Of a DNA stretch of 64,000 bases, positions 11,463-21,391 are shown in pieces; within the stretch, counting starts at the first letter, position 1; each line of letters opens with the position of its first letter. This DNA comes from Ustulina deusta (Eukaryota > Ascomycota > Sordariomycetes > Xylariales > Xylariaceae). Under the pieces are notes generated by a model. That model did not search any database and was not told where the DNA came from. It saw nothing but the letters and a program-made list of their open reading frames with translations. Where the stretch lies: assembly GCA_023159155.1 (NCBI GenBank), contig JAJNNX010000071.1, forward strand, positions 171,106 to 235,105. The letters are read 5' to 3'. A program made the translations under genes and the position numbers.

Positions 11463-14400
11463 ATGTACTGGCCCATCGGGACACCCAAGATATACGCGAC
11501 CACCACAGCCCATCCTCCAAGTCGAAGCGGCAGCCTCGTCGTCTCTCACGATGGCCTGCCACCGCACAGCCTCGCCGATGCGGCTTCGCCGTCCAGCTCA
11601 GAGTCCGCCGCAACCAAAGGCAAGGAGCTGAATCCCGAGGAGTCAGATGCTGTTCCTCTCACCCCTGCCACCCCGTACATTAGGTCCGTTGAGCACGACA
11701 CCTCCAAGTTTGGGGGTGCAAAACCCGGGATATATTACCTTGGTGTATCCGATCCCGCCGTAGTCCCGACCGGTGAGCCAATTGTCGCCTTGAAGGTCTC
11801 CCGAACTGGCCACTTGTTTGCCGTCATCACCGCGTCCACCTTGACTATCTGGCAGACCAAGGTTCGTCTCGCCCTTCTGACAACCCAACTCTGCCCATGC
11901 CACTTGTGCTGTCTGCTGACTTCGATATCCCCATGCGCAGCCCACTGTTGTCCTTGCCATCGTTGTTCGATCCGACCCTTCGTTGAGGACCTACGGCCCC
12001 AGCATAGACCTTCTCATAAGACCCGACTCGGCTATATTCGTATTGCAGACGAGCTTCGATTATCTGATTACATACTCTTTAGCCACAGACCCAGAAGCGA
12101 GGGTGTATAAACCCCATTTCGTCGACCACACAAATATACAGAGGCGACGGCAAAGCCATTTTGGCGGTCCCGGGAACAGCGCTCCCGACCAGATCCTGTT
12201 GGGGCCAGGTGAGGGTGCTGGTGTCCGGGATCTCAGTGTCCGATTTCGTCGAGTTATCAAAGTAGATGCCGGTATCAACTACGCCCTCGCGCTTGATGAC
12301 GAGTTAGTTGTGGCTACCAAGAAGCCTGCAACCGTTCAGTGCATTCGGTGGACGCCAGACAGTGCCTCTAGCCAGATAAGCACCGAGATTATTAGCCGTA
12401 TGGGCTGGCTCGATAAGAAGGCCTCTATTCAGCAAATGACACATGACCGGCCCATGAATCTCTCTACCTGGGTTACGAATGACGGCAAGGCCTATGCCGT
12501 GCAGCGCATACCGCCCACCCAGCCTGCTTCCGAGACGGATTCGAAGAAGTTATTCAAAGGGTATTGCTTCCATGCTCCTCAGGGTCCAGATCATCGTGCC
12601 GTCCGAGCCGCTGTGAATGCTCGATTCTCACTCATTGCGATAGGCTGTGCCGATGGAAGCATCCATGTGTATTCTGCTCGAGATTATGCTGGGACTATCC
12701 CTCCTTCGCACACGCATAAAACAACAGTATCTCTAAACCAATCGGGTCGGTTGACTACGCTCAGCTATTCTCCTGACGGATACTGCTTATTCGCTGGTTA
12801 TGAGAAGGGCTGGGCAACATGGAGTGTATTCGGCAAATCTGCTTCTAACAGTTTCAATGCAGATTACTCTATTACTCACACTAACGAAGAGGGCTGGTTG
12901 ATGGGCATCATCGATGCTTGTTGGGTTGGTGGTGCTTGTGAGCTGCTTCTTATCGGCCGAGAAAGCAATGCAATTTGGTCCCTAGAGATGGCTCGGAGTG
13001 CTGTGACAGGTTGCTACAGTCCGCCCAACCTTTTTCGGACAGTGCTCCAAAGCTCATCAAGTATCATGGTTTACAGAGGCTACGATCTCCCTGATCTAAC
13101 CAGCATTTCCGCTGAACCTTTCCTTTGGCACACAACAAGGGTACCGTCCAATTATCTGCTTAATCAGTGGCCGATTAGGTGCACTGTTATTTCTCCAGAT
13201 GGTAGGTATGTCGCTGTCGCCGGAAGACGTGGTCTTGCACATTATAGCGTCAACAGCGGCCGCTGGAAGACGTTCGCTAATAGCGCTATGGAGAATGAGT
13301 TTCAAGTCCGGGGCGGGATGTGTTGGTATCAGCATATCCTCGTGGCGGCGATTGAAGCTAACAGATCACATGAACTTCGTCTTTATTCGCGGGAAGCTGC
13401 TTTAGACAGCTCAAATGTCATGTTTACACAGCAGATGCCTGCACCCATTGTCCTAATCACGCCTTCCGGGGAAGATTCTCTGTTGGTATACACCTACGAA
13501 AATTTACTTTACCACTTCGTTTTTGCGCCTGTATCTGGCATCATACAACCCATCCAAGTTGGACAAATTGCCTTCAACGGCATAGTGCGGTCTCCCGCAC
13601 GAGTGCGAGGACTCAGTTGGATATTACCTGAAAAGCAGATGATGGACGGTGACCCTTCTCAAGACGTCGCCTACGCATCAGTGCTCTTCTTGGTTGATGG
13701 GAAACTCGTTCTTCTCCAACCGTCCGTGAACCAGGGCGGTCAACTTAAATACGATATGCGTGTTATATCCCATAGTGTAGAGTTCTACACGAGCATGAGA
13801 GACCAGTCTTCGATTTATATGCTCAATGCAAACAGCGATTATTTTTCGTGGGACGCTGACCAAGGCAGCTTGCGAAATTCTTTATGGATATTTGAAGGCC
13901 AGGCGTTGAAACTGTGGCCCGATGTACACGACGTTTTGTATGCTGCTTCGAACGACTCTAACAGAGAGCTGCCTCCGACGGTCTCGATTCCGCTCGACTT
14001 CTACCCCCTCTCGATTCTACTGGGCAAGGGAATTGTGCTTGGGGTTGAACCCGATCTTGTCCAACGCAGAGATATCAACTACTCATTCTTCCGATTCTCC
14101 ATTAGGGTGAGTAGCACCACTTCCTGCGTACAGAGCTACAAAGCTATCCTTTGCTAACAAACACTCTAGACTCACCTGTTTCTGCCCGATATCTTACAAT
14201 TTCATCTCAAGAGGAACGACGCAACCGCGGCTCTCATCCTAGCTCGGCAATACCAGGACTTAGAATATTTTGCTCATGGGCTTGAGGTACTTTTACATCA
14301 TGTTTTAGACGAAGAGGTCGACTTAGCACCACCACCAGAAGCAGCACTTCTTCCGAGAGTCCTAACGTTGCTCTCCTCCTTCACGCAATACCTTGATATT

Positions 14401-14865
14401 GTTGTTCAATGTACTAGAAAGACCGAGGTCAGGTCATGGCGAACGCTTTTTGCATACTTGCCACCGCCTCAGGAATTATTTGAAGAGTCGCTGCAACGAG
14501 GCTCGCTGAAGACGGCGGGAGGTTATTTATTGATATTGCACACCTTCGAAGAACTAGAAGCCGCATCAGAGCAGTCTGTCCGGCTATTATCACGGGCCAT
14601 CAGGGAAGAGGACTGGGAGCTCTGTAAGGAACTGGCACGGTTCTTGGCGGCGATGGATGAGAGCGGGGAAACACTCCGCGAGGCAATGGAGCTGGTCAAC
14701 CTGCAGGTGAAGGAGTCGGAAAATCCGGAAACAATGACGAAGCTAGAAGTGCCTTCGTTTAGGAGTAATGGTCATTCAAGGCTACGGCGACAGAATTCGG
14801 AAGCGGGCTCGGATATACAGTCAACTAGTGACGTAAGCAGTCATGGTACAGCAAGTCCGGTGTGA
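11463..14865 (+). CDS. RIC1: RIC1, subunit of the Ric1-Rgp1 guanine nucleotide exchange factor
   Basis: Predicted 1086-residue protein that, with Rgp1, activates the Rab GTPase Ypt6/Rab6 on Golgi membranes for retrograde traffic from endosomes. The three exons I infer are 11463-11861, 11941-14106 and 14170-14865 (introns of 79 and 63 bp; phase 0). It begins MYWPIGTPKIY, typical of the family. The N-terminal two thirds show WD-like repeats (for example SLIAIGCADGSIHVYS and LSYSPDGYCLFAGYEKGWATWSVFG). The third exon encodes the conserved RIC1 helical domain, opening with THLFLPDILQFHLKRND and continuing through YFAHGLEVLLHHVLDEE. The Ser-rich tail after about residue 1040 looks disordered. Length agrees with fungal orthologues. 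Confidence 0.93.
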
Positions 14866-16187
14866 ATGAAATAGGCCCGGTGGATCGATACGAAGTATTC
14901 GAGTGTAGGGGTGTGTAGATGGGTGGCCGGTATTGTATACAGGCACACGAAGCACATTTTGAATGATACCGATACTAAGCAGGCGGCGGTTCCAAGTTGT
15001 TGATAAATGTGGAGAAGGCTCTCTTCATCAGGGGGGGATCATATCTTGCTTTTTCCTTATGCAGATTCTATTATGGCACAGAGACCTGTTAATGGTGGGG
15101 GGGAGGTGAAAGGTCGTGGAATTGAAGAACTACTTAATATGGTGTGTTTTGGGTGCTTCACCCAAATACTATTCAGCGCTTCCACTTATGATTAGCAGCT
15201 CAACAGAGACTTGACGGCTTCGCTCCTTTCACTCCTTGAAAGATGAGGGAGATGCCAAGTGACGCAGGGATGTTAGAATTCTTTATCATAGCCACGGTGT
15301 ATAGATTAGCAATGACACTTGTGAACAGTCCTGCCTGGCTAGGAAGACTGTGGGGTTGGTTGTTTTGTCAACAACTTGGTGAAGTAACTCGACGGTCAAG
15401 CCTAGGGAAGTCTGAGAAGCAGTGTGAGGAACAGCTTTCTGATTTCTGGACTCTCATGGCTAGGTCTCATTGTGAGGCTGAATGAATACCTACCCAATCC
15501 CTCAATCCCGTTCATGCCTTGAGAGGCGCAAACTGCCTACTTTTGGCATTGAAAGCTCGAACCGGGCCTCTTTGTATTGTTTACGTCGGTACTAGGTATT
15601 CTCAGAGACGGCATGTTCTCGACTTGATGTGCCGAATAACTGCATATATGGCTGTGCTCCATCTCCAGCCATAACATCTACCACAAAACATCCCTGTGTA
15701 CTAACTAGGTACCTCGTGTACAGGGCCTGTGCCTACCTAGGTAGGTGGGGCATAGCCGGTTAGGACCTAGGTAGGTAGGTAGTCTCGATGGGTACCTGCA
15801 AGTAGGCAGGTCATCGAACCCCACCAAAGAAAGTCCGGCTACAATCGACCTGTGCCCTCAACTTGAACCCCTCCAACCTCCCAACGACTGGGAGCTGTCG
15901 ACCTACCTCCTGCTTGTCCACCAACCGGCCAGCATCTTGTCCGTCCCGCCCCTCCGCCCTCCGCCCTCCGCCCCCACCCCCCGCAACAAGGTATTTCAGC
16001 CTTGTTAGTACACGTCCTCTTCCCGACGCCCGACGTATCGGTATCCGACCGGGCCAGCAGATACACGGATGTTTGACGGGGTAGGAAATACCGAATACCA
16101 CTGCCGATACAACATTCTGCTCGGAATCGTCATCGACCTCCCGAGCTCAATACCCAATTCTTTCTCTGCACACAGGCGCCGCACACA
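14866..16187. other. intergenic: RIC1 3' flank and CK2 beta upstream region
   Basis: No gene features were recognised; ORFs at 15007-15485 and 15811-16101 lack any domain or codon signal. A TAGGTA-type cluster lies at 15700-15815, followed by a C-rich pyrimidine stretch (about 15940-15985) shortly before the CK2 beta gene, common in promoter and 5' leader DNA. Confidence 0.5.
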
Positions 16188-17093
16188 ATGATGGAAGAGT
16201 TTGCTTCAGAGTCCGATAGCGACTACACTAGTTACTGGCGAGATTGGGTGAGCCTGGATTTTCTGGTCTTGCCCGATCTGGTATTCCTGTGCTGACCCTC
16301 TCTTCTCCAGTTTATCTCATCTCGAGGCAACGAGTACTTCTGCGAAATCGACGAAGACTATCTGACCGATCGTTTCAACTTGACTGGCCTTAACACGGAA
16401 GTCCAGTACTATCAGTATGCCCTTGATCTAATCACCGACGTATTCGATCTCGACTGCGACGATGACATGAGAGAGACCATAGAGAAGTCGGCCCGCCACC
16501 TATACGGCCTGATACATGCCCGCTATATCGTCACGACGAGAGGCCTAGCCAAGATGGTAATGCGTTGATATCCCCGGTCGCTTTGTTCTGCCTTGCCGCT
16601 AACCTGCCTCGCCTCATAGCTCGACAAATATAAGAAAGCAGACTTTGGCAAGTGTCCAAGGGTCTTCTGTCGGTCCCATCCACTGTTGCCGATGGGCCAG
16701 ACCGATGCACCCCACCAGAAACCTGTCAAGCTTTACTGTGTCCGTTGCGAGGATGTATACAACCCCAAGTCCTCCCGCCACGCCGCTATTGACGGTGCCT
16801 ACTTTGGTACTTCGTTCCATAACATCATGTTCCAGGTCTACCCGGCCCTGGTACCGTCCAAGAGCGCCGAACGTTACATTCCTCGCGTCTATGGCTTCAA
16901 GGTGCACGCCGCCGCCACGCTCATCCGCTGGCAAAATAGCCAACGCGCGGACATGCTTAGGAGGTTACGAAAGTTGGAGGTCGAGAGCGGCTTCAAGGAG
17001 GACATGGGCGGAGACGACCTTGACGAAGAAGACGAGGACGAGGAGCTCGGTGCTGATGGTGCCCAAGGCGATGCCATGCATGTTGTCGGCTGA
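16188..17093 (+). CDS. casein kinase II beta (regulatory) subunit
   Basis: Predicted 259-residue regulatory subunit of protein kinase CK2; the beta dimer stabilises the holoenzyme and directs substrate choice. The three exons I infer are 16188-16247, 16311-16556 and 16620-17093 (phase 0; introns 63 and 63 bp). Family signatures are clear: an acidic N-terminus, WF/FISSRGNEYFCEIDEDY, DRFNLTGL, the acidic segment FDLDCDDD, and HLYGLIHARYIVTTRGLAKM. The zinc-binding dimer interface has Cys pairs CPRVFC and CVRC, followed by EDVYNPKSSRH and DGAYFGTSFHNIMFQVYP. A C-terminal acidic Asp/Glu tail follows residue 230. Two adjacent ATGs open the frame (16188 and 16191). Whether it matches yeast Ckb1 or Ckb2 cannot be decided by eye. 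Confidence 0.95.
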
Positions 17094-17767
17094 GTGACGG
17101 AAATCGACTGGTCTCGCTTCTACGAAGAATTCCTCCTTTGTGAATGTGTGGGCTTTGGAGATAGGGTAATAGTAGATCCCACAGCTTTTGCTCAGCTTTT
17201 CTGCTCTAGAACTACGAGCACCGGTATACCAAGAGAGAGGATGATCGTAAGTTAGGAGAATGAATAGAAATTGCGCAGCCTATGATTTCCGCTAGATGGT
17301 CCAAGATGGTGTTCTTTCTATTTTTATTTCACCTACAACGCCTTTCTGCAAATAAAGATCGTTATTTTATGTCTTCAACACGCACTGCGCAGAGCCCGAG
17401 GCAACCTAGATATTTTATCTCACATTTACCGTTATGTGATGTTCCCTACCTGAACGCCTTCCCATAGTTTGCTCCCCAGCCATAAACCTCGCCCCCTAGC
17501 TGACGCCTCTACTATGCTGGCTGGTGTATTGTTCAACTTTATGATGATATCGGGTCGTATGTTCGAGCATTTCTCTCTCCTTCGTTTATCTTTTCAATCA
17601 GATGATCCCGCCCCGCTTTAGACACTGCTTCGAATTGATGGTAAACGTTATTGATACATAAGGGAGAAGAAAAGGCTGGTGCGATGCTGTTGGGTTTGGT
17701 GCAGATGATTGATCATTACAAGAAATATATAATATGGGGAAACCAAACCCGCAATCTAGATAGTCGA
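17094..17767. other. intergenic between convergent CK2 beta and PAP2 genes
   Basis: A 3'-to-3' spacer of about 670 bp, moderately AT-rich, with no open frame that resembles a gene. It should hold the polyadenylation regions of both neighbours. Confidence 0.55.
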
Positions 17768-19291
17768 CTAGACGCGCTCACTCTCCTGCGGCTCGAGCGT
17801 TGTCCGCGAGCTCTCGTCGCGGTCGTGGTGATGCACACGAATATCCCCTGGTTTTACGGCTGATGATGCCTCTCGTTGTCGCAGACCTCCAAGTTCGATG
17901 TCCTGATTTGTCATATGCAGACGCTGCATCTCTTCCTCATCATCGGCCCGGAGCCAGTGCCGCTTGTCAGAGGCGTAGCTCCAAGATCCCAGACCCGCCC
18001 AGAAAGCCTTATCCCTGCTGCGGGGCCCCCAGGCCCATCCACCGCCAGCGCGGATGGGCATGTGATAATACCGGAAGGAGAAATAAGCGGTAATTGTCCC
18101 GATGAGGAAGCCGAAGAGGATATCGAAGCCATGGTGTCGAAAGTCGAACCAACGTGAGCTCGCGATGAATACTGCTAGGAAGAAAGGCAGGACGGCGAGA
18201 AGGAGGAGATACACCGGGGGTGCGGCTGCCTGGCGGCGCACGGCGGCGACAGTCGTGTTATGGATGCCGATCTGCTTCATGACCGCGGAGTCGAGGGGTG
18301 AGGATACATCGTCGTCGACTGCTGAGATGGAGTGCGAGCGCATGCCTTCATAGGCCGTGTTGGTCAACAGCGAGGCGGCAGTTCCATTGTGGCGGTTTAG
18401 ACGTGAAGGGAAAGCGGTGACGGCGCCCGAGTCGCGCGCAATGGTCTCCTGCGGCACGAAGGGAAAGGTGATGGCGAACTTGCTAGCCAGGAAGAAAGAT
18501 AGATAAATCAAGCCGGCGGCGGCGGAGCTCGAGTGACCCGATGGATAGCTGCGGAAGCCGTCGTCGAGGAAGTCTTTGTCGGAATTCATGCAGATGCTAG
18601 CGCTGACTAGCTGGCCGTTATACATCGATCCTCCGGCGTTCCCTAAAAGGGGATTGGAGAAACCGACAATGTGTTTTGCTACGTTGGCAACATCGGGCAT
18701 GCAGCGCGACAGCAGATCAGGTCGTGGCTTGCCAAACAGGTTCTTCATCCCCTGCGTTATGATCCATGCCGATACCAAGGAAAGGGCCAGCCCCAGCCAT
18801 CCCATATGCAGCTCCCAGAGCTTCCGCTTCCATATCAGCGATGAGGGTGTGCCCTCGGGTACGGTGCGGCCCGGGACGAATACCAGTGCGACAACAAAGA
18901 TGATGACGATGGGGACGCCGGCGTTGAATGTCAACAGCAGCGCCGAGGTGACGGTCTCGTGCTCGGTCACGGGAAAGCTAAGCAGGCCATGGTTAGTGAC
19001 GGCATCGGCAGACATATGGTGAGATCCAATCCAATCAACGTACGCGATGTTGGCGTCGAGCAAACTAAAGGGTCTCTTATTCGGTGTTACATTGCCCAGG
19101 AAGTAGCCGACGAGGCCAACAACCACCATGATCAGCCAGTCGAGGGCATAGGAGAGTACGACGAGGGTGCTGATCTTCTTCGACCGCGTCCTCGGCGGTA
19201 ATACGTCTAAGTCGGGCATCTTGTTGTACGAATGCGACGGCTGCAAGTTGAAGATGGCGAGAGTGGGCGTGCGACGGGAGGCTCCGGACAT
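17768..19291 (-). CDS. PAP2-family lipid phosphate phosphatase (Dpp1/Lpp1-like)
   Basis: Predicted integral membrane phosphatase of about 485 residues acting on phosphatidate, diacylglycerol pyrophosphate or related lipid phosphates. All three PAP2 motifs are present: K-x6-RP at about residues 161-169 (KNLFGKPRP), PSGH at 228-231, and SR-x5-H-x3-D at 357-368. Several hydrophobic segments fit the usual six-helix core. I infer one intron, 18978-19043: its removal joins LLDANIA to FPVTEHETV. It is 66 bp, a multiple of three, with no stop, so a naive translation reads through it. The start chosen is the ATG at 19291 (MSGASRR); an upstream ATG at 19396 or the internal MPDLDVLPP are alternatives. 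The segment between motifs 2 and 3 is about 125 residues, longer than usual, with a Ser/Thr-rich loop. The C-terminal tail is charged and probably cytosolic. Confidence 0.88.
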   Translation of the reverse strand: MSGASRRTPTLAIFNLQPSHSYNKMPDLDVLPPRTRSKKISTLVVLSYALDWLIMVVVGLVGYFLGNVTPNKRPFSLLDANIAYVDWIGSHHMSADAVTNHGLLSFPVTEHETVTSALLLTFNAGVPIVIIFVVALVFVPGRTVPEGTPSSLIWKRKLWELHMGWLGLALSLVSAWIITQGMKNLFGKPRPDLLSRCMPDVANVAKHIVGFSNPLLGNAGGSMYNGQLVSASICMNSDKDFLDDGFRSYPSGHSSSAAAGLIYLSFFLASKFAITFPFVPQETIARDSGAVTAFPSRLNRHNGTAASLLTNTAYEGMRSHSISAVDDDVSSPLDSAVMKQIGIHNTTVAAVRRQAAAPPVYLLLLAVLPFFLAVFIASSRWFDFRHHGFDILFGFLIGTITAYFSFRYYHMPIRAGGGWAWGPRSRDKAFWAGLGSWSYASDKRHWLRADDEEEMQRLHMTNQDIELGGLRQREASSAVKPGDIRVHHHDRDESSRTTLEPQESERV

Positions 19292-21391
19292 CTCACAGCT
19301 CAACGCATGGATGAAATACCTACACGACACCGGAAAATAAAGTCGAACTATACCTAAACAACCGAAAAGGGGAAAAATGGAAAACGAGGGAGACAAGGAC
19401 GTGAGTTCGAAGAGAGAGTGGTGGTAAGGTCCCCTACCCAGGGGTTGGTCGGTTGGTCGGTTCAGGTACAGTATCTGTGTTCCCTTTGACGCCCAGACAC
19501 ACCAAGAAGTAATACTGTAGCAGAATACGACTGCGAGTGCTGTTACTCATGCCAGCCAAGATCATGATTCGCTACCGATGGCTCTTTTCCGGCACTGCGG
19601 CAGGGTGCTGCGTGCTGCGCCCTGTAGGTACTACCTACTAAGTGCTAGTAGGTACTTAATTAGTGGGTACTTAGGTGGTAGTGTGGGTACTTATAAATAA
19701 GGGATGGATCCCGACGTGGGGTACATACTCCTGAGGTAGTACTGTATATGTAAGTAAGTGGTAAGAAGATGGAGCCAGAAGAAGCATAAAGCCCCATCAG
19801 GAAACAGGTCGCGTGGGGTCTTTGACTGCCAACCTGCTACATAGGTAACCAACCTGCCATCATGGATGTCCCTCCTCCCTCTGCCTCCCGCTCCATAGTG
19901 TAGGTAGATCGCTTTTGAAACTGGATGGCTGCCAAGACTCAATTGTGTCAAGTGCCGCGCGGCAGGGACCACCAATGACGATAATCATGACGGCGCCTAT
20001 GCACTGGAACATTGGATCCTTAGTCTAGTATAGGAATTGTTTAAACCGAATTCAGGCGGCGTTCTAAGTTGCTGTTAGGAGCCAAGTCAAGTGTTCTATT
20101 TCATGGGTACCATACTAGGTACCTATACTATACCTACTTTCCATTAAATAGCTATCGAGTAGTATCCAGGTATAATCCCCGGTTTTAGGGGGGCGTTAGT
20201 GTACCAATCCTACAACCTCCATGGGTAGGTTGGGTGAGTACACTAGGAGATATCCTGTGTGGCTTGAAAACACATGTTACACGTAGTAGCACCTACTAGT
20301 ACCCATAATGTTATATTTCCATGTGTATTATTATATATTCTTGAGTGTGAGTATCCAGAGATTGTCAAGTTCCTGTTTGGTGTGATGCCAGGCCTATGTT
20401 TGTGCTAGGAATGCGTGAAAGGCACCCGCCACAATGCAGAATGCATACGGGTTGACGAATGCTGTATAGTACGTAGTATACTACTTTCCCCTGAGACAGT
20501 TTGGCCTATCCTCCTGGCTCCTTTCGCTGTCAGCTCTTTTCCCTCTTCATTGTCTCTCGGGCAGAGGCTCGGGTATCCTGAACGCAAGACAATCCCAGCC
20601 ACCCTCATCTCAGGTCGCTCCAGATTTCGTCCAAACCTACAATATGGTAGATCCTTTACATGCTAAAATTAAGCGCACATCTGACATACCCAGCCTACGT
20701 CCCTGTAAGTTTTAACATGATAGGCTTTGAGGGCTGGTTGAAATAGGGAATTGACACGAATGGTCCCGATTCTCGTGGAGACGGCCCTGTCAAACCCCCA
20801 GGAACGGGGCGGCAGGGTGGTTGGCGGGCCGTCATGACTCAAAGCGCCGCCGGCTGCCCTGGCAACAGCGAAATGTCAACATTAGCATGCAGAGATGGCG
20901 ATCCTCCCAGCCATCCTATTTTCTTTATTATGCGACCTTGGTTCAGACCCGCCCAATCAGAGACACCGTGACCTGTCCACCAGTGACACTTCATCATGCG
21001 TTTTGCTCGACAGCGAAACTTGAACCACCTCCCACCTCCTACCTGCTGCCTCTTGCCTCTTGCCTCCTACCTGCCTCTCTGCACTACACTACCTACCAGT
21101 ATTATTTATTATATATTGTCGTGGCACAAACCCTCTCCCCGGCAACCTTGTGCGTTCTTTGCTGTAAACAGAGCGATCGCCATCAATAGAAGTACACACT
21201 CCCTTGGCTGTGACATCAAGACCTCTCACCTTGCCCTGTCAAATCGCCTACCTCGACTGCTTATTCGCGTCCAATCCCAACTCGGCTCTTCGAAGTCAGG
21301 TTCGACAATACCGAAGTTAAACAGTTAATCGTCCTGCACGAGCTTCACATAGCTTTTATAGACGTTCCATATTGACTTCCGAGCATCAGTG
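19292..21391. other. divergent upstream region of PAP2 and LIM genes
   Basis: This 2.1-kb spacer holds two TAGGTA-type clusters (about 19625-19695 and 20100-20180) and a CT-rich tract at about 21015-21085 (repeats of CCTCTTG/CCTAC) ahead of the LIM gene, as often seen in fungal 5' leaders. Short ORFs at 20405-21328 show no domain. Confidence 0.5.

Noticed and set aside
17800..18353. Plus-strand ORFs opposite the PAP2 gene
   Set aside because: They lie entirely over the coding region with PAP2 motifs and show no features of their own.
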